Below, piece by piece: positions 23,557 through 36,758 of a DNA stretch of 64,000 bases. The first letter of the stretch is position 1, and each line of letters begins with the position of its first letter. A program made the translations under genes and the position numbers. The notes beneath the pieces were generated by a model. It saw only the letters and a program-made list of their open reading frames with translations. It was not told where the DNA came from and made no database searches. Source of the DNA: Micromussa lordhowensis (lineage: Eukaryota > Cnidaria > Anthozoa > Scleractinia > Lobophylliidae); contig CAXHUQ010001451.1 in assembly GCA_964020085.1 (NCBI GenBank), positions 124,001 to 188,000 of the forward strand. The letters are read 5' to 3'.

Positions 23557-26500
23557 AGCATAGTGTGACATTTTGCGCAGCTCCGAAACTTTGCATGTGG
23601 ACCTGGACCGACCCCGGGAGTGCTTTGGTGCCATTAGTTTGCAAAGTTGCGACGCACGCCAAGCTCGGCTAGCTAGGCAGCCAGCCGGCCGCACCCGGGG
23701 ATCTGCCGGGCTCCTTAGCATAGTGTGACATTTTGAGCAGCTCCGAAACTTTGCATGTGGGCCCGGACCGACCCCGGGAGTACTTTGGTGCCATTAGTTT
23801 GCAAAGTTGCGACGCGCGCCAAGTTTGGCTAATTAGCAATCGGGCTGCTTAGCATAGTGTGACATTTTGCGCAGCTCCGAAACTTTGCATGTGGACTTGG
23901 ACCGACCCCGGGAGTGCTTTGGTGCCATTAGTTTGCAAAGTTGCGACGCGCGCCAAGTTCGGCTAATTAGCAATCGGGCTGCTTAGCATAGTGTGACATT
24001 TTGCGCAGCTCCGAAACTTTGCATGTGGGCCGGGACCGACCCCGGGAGTGCTTTGGTGCCATTAGTTTGCAAAGTTGCGACACGCGCCAAGTTTGGCTAA
24101 TTAGCAATCGGGCTGCTTAGCATAGTGTGACATTTTGCACAGCTCCGAAACTTTGCATGTGGACCCGGACCGACCCCGGGAGTGCTTTGGTTCCATTAGT
24201 TTGCAAAATTGCGACGCGCGCCAAGCTCGGCTAAATAGGTAGCCAGCCGGCCGCACCCGGGGATCTGCCGGGCTGGTTAGCATAGTGTGACATTTTGCGC
24301 AGCTCCGAAACTTTGCATGTGGGCCCGGACCGACCCCTGAAGTGCTTTGATGCCATTAGTTTGCAAAGTTGCGACGCGCGCCAAGCTCGGCTAATTAGGC
24401 AGCCAGCCGGCCGCACCAGCAGATCTGCCGGGCTGCTTAGCATAGTGTGACATTTTGCGCGGCTCCGAAACTGTGCATGTGGGCCCGGACTGACCCCGGA
24501 AGTGCTTTGGTGCCATTAGTTTGCAAAGTTGCGATGCGCGCCAAGTTCGGCTAATTAGCAATCGGCCTGCTTAGCATAGTGTGACATTTTGAACAGCTCC
24601 AAAACTTTGCATGTGGACCCGGACCGACCCCGGGAGTGCTTTGGTGCCATTAGTTTGCAAAATTGCGACGCGCGCCAAGCTCGGCTAACTAGGTAGCCAG
24701 CCGGCCGCACCCGGGGATCTGCAGGGCTGGTTAGCATAGTGTGACATTTTGCGCAGCTCCGAAACTTTGCATGTGGGCCCGAACCGACCCCGGAAGTGCT
24801 TTGGTGCCATTAGTTTGCAAAGTTGCGACGCGCGCCAAGTTCGGCTAATTAGCAATCGGGCTGCTTAGCATAGTGTGACATTTTGCGCAGCTCCGAAACT
24901 TTGCATGTGGACCCGGACCGACCCCGGGAGTGCTTTGGTGCCATTAGTTTGCAAAGTTGTGACGCGCGCCAAGCTCGGCTAACTAGGCAGCCAGCCGGCC
25001 GCACCCGGGGAAATGCCGGGCTCCTAAGCATAGTGTGACATTTTGCGCAGCTCCGAAACTTTGCATGTGGGCCCGGACCTACCCCGGGAGTGCTTTGGTG
25101 CCATTAGTTTGCAAAGTTGCGACGCGCGCCAAGTTTGGCTAATTAGCAATCGGGCTGCTTTGCATAGTGTGACATTTTGCGCAGCTCCGAAACTTTGCAT
25201 GTGGATTCAAACCGACCCCGGGAGTGCCTTGGAGCCATTAGTTTGCAAAGTTGCGACCCGCGCCAAGCTCGGCTAATTAGGCAGCCAGCCGGCCGGCCGC
25301 ACCCGCGGATCTGCCGGGCTGCTTAGCATAGTGTGACATTTTGCGCGGCTCCGAAACTGTGCATGTGGGCCCGGACTGACCCCGAGAGTGCTTTGGTGCC
25401 ATTAGTTTGCAAAGTTGCGACGCGCGCCAAGGTTGGCTAATTAGCAATCGGGCTGCTTAGCATAGTGTGACATTTTACGCAGCTCCGAAACTTTGCGTGT
25501 GGTCCCGGACCGACCCCGGGAGTGCTTTGGTGCCATTAGTTTGCAAAATTGCGACGTGCGCCAAGCTCGGCTAACTAGGTAGCCAGCCAGCCGCACCCGG
25601 GGATCTGCAGGGCTGGTTAGCATAGTGTGACATTTTGCGCAGCTCCGAAACTTTGCATGTGGGCCCGAACCGACCCCGGAAGTGCTTTGGTGCCATTAGT
25701 TTGCAAAGTTGCGACGCGCGCCAAGTTCGGCTAATTAGCAATCGGGCTGCTTAGCATAGTGTGACATTTTGCGCAGCTCCGAAACTTTGCATGTGGACCC
25801 GGACCGACCCCGGGAGTGCTTTGGTGCCATTAGTTTGCAAAGTTGTGACGCGCGCCAAGCTCGCCTAACTAGGCAGCCAGCCGGCCGCACCCGGGGAAAT
25901 GCCGGGCTCCTAAGCATAGTGTGACATTTTGCGCAGCTCCGAAACTTTGCATGTGGGCCCGGACCTACCCCGGGAGTGCTTTGGTGCCATTAGTTTGCAA
26001 AGTTGCGACGCGCGCCAAGTTTGGCTAATTAGCAATCGGGCTGCTTTGCATAGTGTGACATTTTGCGCAGCTCCGAAACTTTGCATGTGGATTCAAACCG
26101 ACCCCGGGAGTGCCTTGGAGCCATTAGTTTGCAAAGTTGCGACCCGCGCCAAGCTCGGCTAATTAGGCAGCCAGCCGGCCGGCCGCACCCGCGGATCTGC
26201 CGGGCTGCTTAGCATAGTGTGACATTTTGCGCGGCTCCGAAACTGTGCATGTGGGCCCGGACTGACCCCGAGAGTGCTTTGGTGCCATTAGTTTGCAAAG
26301 TTGCGACGCGCGCCAAGTTTGGCTAATTAGCAATCGGGCTGCTTAGCATAGTGTGACATTTTACGCAGCTCCGAAACTTTGCGTGTGGTCCCGGACCGAC
26401 CCCGGGAGTGCTTTGGTGCCATTAGTTTGCAAAATTGCGACGTGCGCCAAGCTCGGCTAACTAGGTAGCCAGCCAGCCACACCCGGGGATCTGCCGGGCT

Positions 26501-28242
26501 GCTTAGCATAGTGTGACATTTTGCGCAGCTCCGAAACTTTGCATGTGGACCCGGACCAACCCCGGGAGTGCTTTGGTGCCATTAGTTTGCAAAATTGCGA
26601 CGCGCGCCAGCCTCGGCTAACTAGGCAGCCAGCCGGCCGCACCCGCGGATCTGCCGGGCTCCTTAGCATAGTGTGACATTTTGCGCAGCTCCGAAACTGT
26701 GCATGTGGGCCCGGACCGACCCCGGAAGTGCTTTGGTTCCATTAGTTTGCAAAGTTGCGACGCGCGCCAAGTTCGGCTAATTAGCAATCGGGCTGCTTAG
26801 CATAGTGTGACATTTTGCGCAGCTCCGAAACTTTGCATGTGGACCCGGACCGACCCCGGGAGTGCTTTGGTGCCATTAGTTTGCAAAGTTGTGACGCGCG
26901 CCAAGCTCGGCTAACTAGGCAGCCAGCCGGCCGCACCCGCGGAAATGCCGGGCTCCTAAGCATAGTGTGACATTTTGCGCAGCTCCGAAACTTTGCATGT
27001 GGGCCCGGACTGACCCCTGAAGTGCTTTGGTTCCATTAGTTTGCAAAGTTGCGACGCGCGCCAAGTTCGGCTAATTAGCAATCGGGTTGCTTAGCATAGT
27101 GTGACATTTTGCGCAGCTCTGAAACTTTGCATGTGGACCCGGACCGACCCCGGGAGTGCTTTGGTGCCATTAGTTTGCAAAGTTGCGACGCGCGCCAAGC
27201 TCGGCTAACTAGGCAGCTAGCCGGCCGCACCCGCGGATCTGCCGGGCTGCTTAGCATAGTGTGACATTTTGCGCAGCTCCGAAACTTTGCATGTGGGCCC
27301 GGACCGACCCCTGAAGTGCTTTGATGCCGTTAGTTTGCAAAGTTGCGACGCGCGCCAAGTTCGGCTAATTAGCAATCGGGCTGCTTAGCATAGTGTGACA
27401 TTTTGCGCAGCTCCGAACCTTTGCATGTGGGCCGGGACCGACCCCGAGAGTGCTTTGGTGCCATTAGTTTGCAAAGTTGCGACACGCGGCAAGTTTGGCT
27501 AATTAGCAATCGGGCTGCTTAGCATAGTGTGACATTTTGCACAGCTCCGAAACTTTGCATGTGGACCCGGACCGACCCCGGGAGTACTTTGGTTCCATTA
27601 GTTTGCAAAATTGCGACGCGCGCCAAGCTCGGCTAACTAGGTAGCCAGCCGGCCGCACCCGGGGATCTGCCGGGCTGGTTAGCATAGTGTGACATTTTGC
27701 GCAGCTCCGAAACTTTGCATGTGGGCCCGGACCGACCCCGGAAGTGCTTTGGTGCCATTAGTTTGCAAAGTTGCGACACGCGCCAAGTTCGGCTAATTAG
27801 CAATCGGGCTGCTTAGCATAGTGTAAAATTTTCCGCAGCTCCGAAACTTTGCATGTGGACCCGGACCGACGCCGGGAGTGCTTTGGTGCCATTAGTTTGC
27901 AAAGTTGCGACGCGCGCCAAGTTCGGCTAATTAGCAATCGCGTTGCTTAGCATAGTGTGACATTTTGCGTAGCTCTGAAACTTTGCATGTGGACCCGGAC
28001 CGACCCCGGGAGTGCTTTGGTGCCATTAGTTTGCAAAGTTGCGACGCGCGCCAAGCTCGGCTAACTAGGCAGCTAGCCGGCCGCACCCGCGGATCTGCCG
28101 GGCTGCTTAGCATAGTATGACATTTTGCGCAGCTCCGAAACTGTGCATGTGGGCCCGGACCGACCCCGGAAGTGCTTTGGTTCCATTAGTTTGCAAAGTT
28201 GCGACGCGCGCCAAGTTTGGCTAATTAGCAATCGGGCTGCTT
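23557..28242. repeat. 4,686 bp HOR, 32 monomers
   Basis: The first 19 monomers (2,788 bp) have the same order as in the 3,830 bp unit. They include an internal 886 bp duplication that repeats S9 L10 S11 L164 S13 plus an altered L with TTTACGCAG and TTGCGTGTGGTCCC. They are followed by 13 monomers: L L S L S L S S L S S L S. Markers are CTCGCCTAACTAGG near 25,861 and AAGGTTGGC near 25,430, the latter shared with the preceding 5,598 bp unit. An S monomer with GTGTAAAATTTTCCGCAG starts at 27,815. Confidence 0.93.
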
Positions 28243-31200
28243 AGCATAGTGTGACATTTTGCGCAGCTCCGAAACTTTGCATGTGGACCTGGACCGACCC
28301 CGGGAGTGCTTTGGTGCCATTAGTTTGCAAAGTTGCGACGCACGCCAAGCTCGGCTAGCCAGGCAGCCAGCCGGCCGCACCCGGGGATCTGCCGGGCTCC
28401 TTAGCATAGTGTGACATTTTGAGCAGCTCCGAAACTTTGCATGTGGGCCCGGACCGACCCCGGGAGTACTTTGGTGCCATTAGTTTGCAAAGTTGCGACG
28501 CGCGCCAAGTTTGGCTAATTAGCAATCGGGCTGCTTAGCATAGTGTGACATTTTGCGCAGCTCCGAAACTTTGCATGTGGACTTGGACCGACCCCGGGAG
28601 TGCTTTGGTGCCATTAGTTTGCAAAGTTGCGACGCGCGCCAAGTTCGGCTAATTAGCAATCGGGCTGCTTAGCATAGTGTGACATTTTGCGCAGCTCCGA
28701 AACTTTGCATGTGGGCCGGGACCGACCCCGGGAGTGCTTTGGTGCCATTAGTTTGCAAAGTTGCGACACGCGCCAAGTTTGGCTAATTAGCAATCGGGCT
28801 GCTTAGCATAGTGTGACATTTTGCACAGCTCCGAAACTTTGCATGTGGACCCGGACCGACCCCGGGAGTGCTTTGGTTCCATTAGTTTGCAAAATTGCGA
28901 CGCGCGCCAAGCTCGGCTAAATAGGTAGCCAGCCGGCCGCACCCGGGGATCTGCCGGGCTGGTTAGCATAGTGTGACATTTTGCGCAGCTCCAAAACTTT
29001 GCATGTGGGCCCGGACCGACCCCTGAAGTGCTTTGATGCCATTAGTTTGCAAAGTTGCGACGCGCGCCAAGCTCGGCTAATTAGGCAGCCAGCCGGCCGC
29101 ACCAGCAGATCTGCCGGGCTGCTTAGCATAGTGTGACATTTTGCGCGGCTCCGAAACTGTGCATGTGGGCCCGGACTGACCCCGGAAGTGCTTTGGTGCC
29201 ATTAGTTTGCAAAGTTGCGATGCGCGCCAAGTTCGGCTAATTAGCAATCGGCCTGCTTAGCATAGTGTGACATTTTGAACAGCTCCAAAACTTTGCATGT
29301 GGACCCGGACCGACCCCGGGAGTGCTTTGGTGCCATTAGTTTGCAAAATTGCGACGCGCGCCAAGCTCGGCTAACTAGGTAGCCAGCCGGCCGCACCCGG
29401 GGATCTGCAGGGCTGGTTAGCATAGTGTGACATTTTGCGCAGCTCCGAAACTTTGCATGTGGGCCCGAACCGACCCCGGAAGTGCTTTGGTGCCATTAGT
29501 TTGCAAAGTTGCGACGCGCGCCAAGTTCGGCTAATTAGCAATCGGGCTGCTTAGCATAGTGTGACATTTTGCGCAGCTCCGAAACTTTGCATGTGGACCC
29601 GGACCGACCCCGGGAGTGCTTTGGTGCCATTAGTTTGCAAAGTTGTGACGCGCGCCAAGCTCGGCTAACTAGGCAGCCAGCCGGCCGCACCCGGGGAAAT
29701 GCCGGGCTCCTAAGCATAGTGTGACATTTTGCGCAGCTCCGAAACTTTGCATGTGGGCCCGGACCTACCCCGGGAGTGCTTTGGTGCCATTAGTTTGCAA
29801 AGTTGCGACGCGCGCCAAGTTTGGCTAATTAGCAATCGGGCTGCTTTGCATAGTGTGACATTTTGCGCAGCTCCGAAACTTTGCATGTGGATTCAAACCG
29901 ACCCCGGGAGTGCCTTGGAGCCATTAGTTTGCAAAGTTGCGACCCGCGCCAAGCTCGGCTAATTAGGCAGCCAGCCGGCCGGCCGCACCCGCGGATCTGC
30001 CGGGCTGCTTAGCATAGTGTGACATTTTGCGCGGCTCCGAAACTGTGCATGTGGGCCCGGACTGACCCCGAGAGTGCTTTGGTGCCATTAGTTTGCAAAG
30101 TTGCGACGCGCGCCAAGTTTGGCTAATTAGCAATCGGGCTGCTTAGCATAGTGTGACATTTTACGCAGCTCCGAAACTTTGCGTGTGGTCCCGGACCGAC
30201 CCCGGGAGTGCTTTGGTGCCATTAGTTTGCAAAATTGCGACGTGCGCCAAGCTCGGCTAACTAGGTAGCCAGCCAGCCGCACCCGGGGATCTGCAGGGCT
30301 GGTTAGCATAGTGTGACATTTTGCGCAGCTCCGAAACTTTGCATGTGGGCCCGAACCGACCCCGGAAGTGCTTTGGTGCCATTAGTTTGCAAAGTTGCGA
30401 CGCGCGCCAAGTTCGGCTAATTAGCAATCGGGCTGCTTAGCATAGTGTGACATTTTGCGCAGCTCCGAAACTTTGCATGTGGACCCGGACCGACCCCGGG
30501 AGTGCTTTGGTGCCATTAGTTTGCAAAGTTGTGACGCGCGCCAAGCTCGGCTAACTAGGCAGCCAGCCGGCCGCACCCGGGGAAATGCCGGGCTCCTAAG
30601 CATAGTGTGACATTTTGCGCAGCTCCGAAACTTTGCATGTGGGCCCGGACCTACCCCGGGAGTGCTTTGGTGCCATTAGTTTGCAAAGTTGCGACGCGCG
30701 CCAAGTTTGGCTAATTAGCAATCGGGCTGCTTTGCATAGTGTGACATTTTGCGCAGCTCCGAAACTTTGCATGTGGATTCAAACCGACCCCGGGAGTGCC
30801 TTGGAGCCATTAGTTTGCAAAGTTGCGACCCGCGCCAAGCTCGGCTAATTAGGCAGCCAGCCGGCCGGCCGCACCCGCGGATCTGCCGGGCTGCTTAGCA
30901 TAGTGTGACATTTTGCGCGGCTCCGAAACTGTGCATGTGGGCCCGGACTGACCCCGAGAGTGCTTTGGTGCCATTAGTTTGCAAAGTTGCGACGCGCGCC
31001 AAGTTTGGCTAATTAGCAATCGGGCTGCTTAGCATAGTGTGACATTTTACGCAGCTCCGAAACTTTGCGTGTGGTCCCGGACCGACCCCGGGAGTGCTTT
31101 GGTGCCATTAGTTTGCAAAATTGCGACGTGCGCCAAGCTCGGCTAACTAGGTAGCCAGCCAGCCACACCCGGGGATCTGCCGGGCTGCTTAGCATAGTGT

Positions 31201-32072
31201 GACATTTTGCGCAGCTCCGAAACTTTGCATGTGGACCCGGACCAACCCCGGGAGTGCTTTGGTGCCATTAGTTTGCAAAATTGCGACGCGCGCCAGCCTC
31301 GGCTAACTAGGCAGCCAGCCGGCCGCACCCGGGGATCTGCCGGGCTCCTTAGCATAGTGTGACATTTTGAGCAGCTCCGAAACTTTGCATGTGGACCCGG
31401 ACCGACCCCGGGAGTACTTTGGTTCCATTAGTTTGCAAAATTGCGACGCGCGCCAAGCTCGGCTAACTAGGTAGCCAGCCGGCCGCACCCGGGGATCTGC
31501 CGGGCTGGTTAGCATAGTGTGACATTTTGCGCAGCTCCGAAACTTTGCATGTGGGCCCGGACCGACCCCGGAAGTGCTTTGGTGCCATTAGTTTGCAAAG
31601 TTGCGACACGCGCCAAGTTCGGCTAATTAGCAATCGGGCTGCTTAGCATAGTGTAAAATTTTCCGCAGCTCCGAAACTTTGCATGTGGACCCGGACCGAC
31701 GCCGGGAGTGCTTTGGTGCCATTAGTTTGCAAAGTTGCGACGCGCGCCAAGTTCGGCTAATTAGCAATCGCGTTGCTTAGCATAGTGTGACATTTTGCGT
31801 AGCTCTGAAACTTTGCATGTGGACCCGGACCGACCCCGGGAGTGCTTTGGTGCCATTAGTTTGCAAAGTTGCGACGCGCGCCAAGCTCGGCTAACTAGGC
31901 AGCTAGCCGGCCGCACCCGCGGATCTGCCGGGCTGCTTAGCATAGTATGACATTTTGCGCAGCTCCGAAACTGTGCATGTGGGCCCGGACCGACCCCGGA
32001 AGTGCTTTGGTTCCATTAGTTTGCAAAGTTGCGACGCGCGCCAAGTTTGGCTAATTAGCAATCGGGCTGCTT
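28243..32072. repeat. 3,830 bp HOR, 26 monomers (complete reference copy)
   Basis: Monomer starts are 28243, 28403, 28537, 28671, 28805, 28965, 29125, 29259, 29419, 29553, 29713, 29847, 30011, 30145, 30305, 30439, 30599, 30733, 30897, 31031, 31191, 31351, 31511, 31645, 31779 and 31939. That is thirteen of 134, eleven of 160 and two of 164 bp. After the shared 19-monomer front comes L L L S S L S. Three consecutive long monomers (31,031-31,510) are characteristic. It lacks the CTCGCCTAAC marker of the 4,686 bp unit. Confidence 0.94.
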
Positions 32073-35000
32073 AGCATAGTGTGACATTTTGCGCAGCTCC
32101 GAAACTTTGCATGTGGACCTGGACCGACCCCGGGAGTGCTTTGGTGCCATTAGTTTGCAAAGTTGCGACGCATGCCAAGCTCGGCTAGCTAGGCAGCCAG
32201 CCGGCCGCACCCGGGGATCTGCCGGGCTCCTTAGCATAGTGTGACATTTTGAGCAGCTCCGAAACTTTGCATGTGGGCCCGGACCGACCCCGGGAGTACT
32301 TTGGTGCCATTAGTTTGCAAAGTTGCGACGCGCGCCAAGTTTGGCTAATTAGCAATCGGGCTGCTTAGCATAGTGTGACATTTTGCGCAGCTCCGAAACT
32401 TTGCATGTGGACTTGGACCGACCCCGGGAGTGCTTTGGTGCCATTAGTTTGCAAAGTTGCGACGCGCGCCAAGTTCGGCTAATTAGCAATCGGGCTGCTT
32501 AGCATAGTGTGACATTTTGCGCAGCTCCGAAACTTTGCATGTGGGCCGGGACCGACCCCGGGAGTGCTTTGGTGCCATTAGTTTGCAAAGTTGCGACACG
32601 CGCCAAGTTTGGCTAATTAGCAATCGGGCTGCTTAGCATAGTGTGACATTTTGCACAGCTCCGAAACTTTGCATGTGGACCCGGACCGACCCCGGGAGTG
32701 CTTTGGTTCCATTAGTTTGCAAAATTGCAACGCGCGCCAAGCTCGGCTAAATAGGTAGCCAGCCGGCCGCACCCGGGGATCTGCCGGGCTGGTTAGCATA
32801 GTGTGACATTTTGCGCAGCTCCGAAACTTTGCATGTGGGCCCGGACCGACCCCTGAAGTGCTTTGATGCCATTAGTTTGCAAAGTTGCGACGCGCGCCAA
32901 GCTCGGCTAATTAGGCAGCCAGCCGGCCGCACCAGCAGATCTGCCGGGCTGCTTAGCATAGTGTGACATTTTGCGCGGCTCCGAAACTGTGCATGTGGGC
33001 CCGGACTGACCCCGGAAGTGCTTTGGTGCCATTAGTTTGCAAAGTTGCGATGCGCGCCAAGTTCGGCTAATTAGCAATCGGCCTGCTTAGCATAGTGTGA
33101 CATTTTGAACAGCTCCAAAACTTTGCATGTGGACCCGGACCAACCCCGGGAGTGCTTTGGTGCCATTAGTTTGCAAAATTGCGACGCGCGCCAAGCTCGG
33201 CTAACTAGGTAGCCAGCCGGCCGCACCCGGGGATCTGCAGGGCTGGTTAGCATAGTGTGACATTTTGCGCAGCTCCGAAACTTTGCATGTGGGCCCGAAC
33301 CGACCCCGGAAGTGCTTTGGTGCCATTAGTTTGCAAAGTTGCGACGCGCGCCAAGTTCGGCTAATTAGCAATCGGGCTGCTTAGCATAGTGTGACATTTT
33401 GCGCAGCTCCGAAACTTTGCATGTGGACCCGGACCGACCCCGGGAGTGCTTTGGTGCCATTAGTTTGCAAAGTTGTGACGCGCGCCAAGCTCGGCTAACT
33501 AGGCAGCCAGCCGGCCGCACCCGGGGAAATGCCGGGCTCCTAAGCATAGTGTGACATTTTGCGCAGCTCCGAAACTTTGCATGTGGGCCCGGACCTACCC
33601 CGGGAGTGCTTTGGTGCCATTAGTTTGCAAAGTTGCGACGCGCGCCAAGTTTGGCTAATTAGCAATCGGGCTGCTTTGCATAGTGTGACATTTTGCGCAG
33701 CTCCGAAACTTTGCATGTGGATTCAAACCGACCCCGGGAGTGCCTTGGAGCCATTAGTTTGCAAAGTTGCGACCCGCGCCAAGCTCGGCTAATTAGGCAG
33801 CCAGCCGGCCGGCCGCACCCGCGGATCTGCCGGGCTGCTTAGCATAGTGTGACATTTTGCGCGGCTCCGAAACTGTGCATGTGGGCCCGGACTGACCCCG
33901 AGAGTGCTTTGGTGCCATTAGTTTGCAAAGTTGCGACGCGCGCCAAGTTTGGCTAATTAGCAATCGGGCTGCTTAGCATAGTGTGACATTTTACGCAGCT
34001 CCGAAACTTTGCGTGTGGTCCCGGACCGACCCCGGGAGTGCTTTGGTGCCATTAGTTTGCAAAATTGCGACGTGCGCCAAGCTCGGCTAACTAGGTAGCC
34101 AGCCAGCCGCACCCGGGGATCTGCAGGGCTGGTTAGCATAGTGTGACATTTTGCGCAGCTCCGAAACTTTGCATGTGGGCCCGAACCGACCCCGGAAGTG
34201 CTTTGGTGCCATTAGTTTGCAAAGTTGCGACGCGCGCCAAGTTCGGCTAATTAGCAATCGGGCTGCTTAGCATAGTGTGACATTTTGCGCAGCTCCGAAA
34301 CTTTGCATGTGGACCCGGACCGACCCCGGGAGTGCTTTGGTGCCATTAGTTTGCAAAGTTGTGACGCGCGCCAAGCTCGCCTAACTAGGCAGCCAGCCGG
34401 CCGCACCCGGGGAAATGCCGGGCTCCTAAGCATAGTGTGACATTTTGCGCAGCTCCGAAACTTTGCATGTGGGCCCGGACCTACCCCGGGAGTGCTTTGG
34501 TGCCATTAGTTTGCAAAGTTGCGACGCGCGCCAAGTTTGGCTAATTAGCAATCGGGCTGCTTTGCATAGTGTGACATTTTGCGCAGCTCCGAAACTTTGC
34601 ATGTGGATTCAAACCGACCCCGGGAGTGCCTTGGAGCCATTAGTTTGCAAAGTTGCGACCCGCGCCAAGCTCGGCTAATTAGGCAGCCAGCCGGCCGGCC
34701 GCACCCGCGGATCTGCCGGGCTGCTTAGCATAGTGTGACATTTTGCGCGGCTCCGAAACTGTGCATGTGGGCCCGGACTGACCCCGAGAGTGCTTTGGTG
34801 CCATTAGTTTGCAAAGTTGCGACGCGCGCCAAGTTTGGCTAATTAGCAATCGGGCTGCTTAGCATAGTGTGACATTTTACGCAGCTCCGAAACTTTGCGT
34901 GTGGTCCCGGACCGACCCCGGGAGTGCTTTGGTGCCATTAGTTTGCAAAATTGCGACGTGCGCCAAGCTCGGCTAACTAGGTAGCCAGCCAGCCACACCC

Positions 35001-36758
35001 GGGGATCTGCCGGGCTGCTTAGCATAGTGTGACATTTTGCGCAGCTCCGAAACTTTGCATGTGGACCCGGACCAACCCCGGGAGTGCTTTGGTGCCATTA
35101 GTTTGCAAAATTGCGACGCGCGCCAGCCTCGGCTAACTAGGCAGCCAGCCGGCCGCACCCGCGGATCTGCCGGGCTCCTTAGCATAGTGTGACATTTTGC
35201 GCAGCTCCGAAACTGTGCATGTGGGCCCGGACCGACCCCGGAAGTGCTTTGGTTCCATCAGTTTGCAAAGTTGCGACGCGCGCCAAGTTCGGCTAATTAG
35301 CAATCGGGCTGCTTAGCATAGTGTGACATTTTGCGCAGCTCCGAAACTTTGCATGTGGACCCGGACCGACCCCGGGAGTGCTTTGGTGCCATTAGTTTGC
35401 AAAGTTGTGACGCGCGCCAAGCTCGGCTAACTAGGCAGCCAGCCGGCCGCACCCGCGGAAATGCCGGGCTCCTAAGCATAGTGTGACATTTTGCGCAGCT
35501 CCGAAACTTTGCATGTGGGCCCGGACTGACCCCTGAAGTGCTTTGGTTCCATTAGTTTGCAAAGTTGCGACGCGCGCCAAGTTCGGCTAATTAGCAATCG
35601 GGTTGCTTAGCATAGTGTGACATTTTGCACAGCTCTGAAACTTTGCATGTGGACCCGGACCGACCCCGGGAGTGCTTTGGTGCCATTAGTTTGCAAAGTT
35701 GCGACGCGCGCCAAGCTCGGCTAACTAGGCAGCTAGCCGGCCGCACCCGCGGATCTGCCGGGCTGCTTAGCATAGTGTGACATTTTGCGCAGCTCCGAAA
35801 CTTTGCATGTGGGCCAGGACCGACCCCTGAAGTGCTTTGATGCCGTTAGTTTGCAAAGTTGCGACGCGCGCCAAGTTCGGCTAATTAGCAATCGGGCTGC
35901 TTAGCATAGTGTGACATTTTGCGCAGCTCCGAACCTTTGCATGTGGGCCGGGACCGACCCCGAGAGTGCTTTGGTGCCATTAGTTTGCAAAGTTGCGACA
36001 CGCGGCAAGTTTGGCTAATTAGCAATCGGGCTGCTTAGCATAGTGTGACATTTTGCACAGCTCCGAAACTTTGCATGTGGACCCGGACCGACCCCGGGAG
36101 TACTTTGGTTCCATTAGTTTGCAAAATTGCGACGCGCGCCAAGCTCGGCTAACTAGGTAGCCAGCCGGCCGCACCCGGGGATCTGCCGGGCTGGTTAGCA
36201 TAGTGTGACATTTTGCGCAGCTCCGAAACTTTGCATGTGGGCCCGGACCGACCCCGGAAGTGCTTTGGTGCCATTAGTTTGCAAAGTTGCGACACGCGCC
36301 AAGTTCGGCTAATTAGCAATCGGGCTGCTTAGCATAGTGTAAAATTTTCCGCAGCTCCGAAACTTTGCATGTGGACCCGGACCGACGCCGGGAGTGCTTT
36401 GGTGCCATTAGTTTGCAAAGTTGCGACGCGCGCCAAGTTCGGCTAATTAGCAATCGCGTTGCTTAGCATAGTGTGACATTTTGCGTAGCTCTGAAACTTT
36501 GCATGTGGACCCGGACCGACCCCGGGAGTGCTTTGGTGCCATTAGTTTGCAAAGTTGCGACGCGCGCCAAGCTCGGCTAACTAGGCAGCTAGCCGGCCGC
36601 ACCCGCGGATCTGCCGGGCTGCTTAGCATAGTATGACATTTTGCGCAGCTCCGAAACTGTGCATGTGGGCCCGGACCGACCCCGGAAGTGCTTTGGTTCC
36701 ATTAGTTTGCAAAGTTGCGACGCGCGCCAAGTTTGGCTAATTAGCAATCGGGCTGCTT
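32073..36758. repeat. 4,686 bp HOR, 32 monomers (second complete copy)
   Basis: The monomer order is the same as in the copy at 23,557-28,242, with the CTCGCCTAACTAGG marker near 34,375. Private changes include GACGCATGCC near 32,168, TTGCAACGCG near 32,727, GGACCAACCCC near 33,138, CCATCAGTTTGC near 35,256 and TTGCACAGCTCTG near 35,627. Together with the 3,830 bp unit before it, it makes an 8,516 bp pair. Confidence 0.93.
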
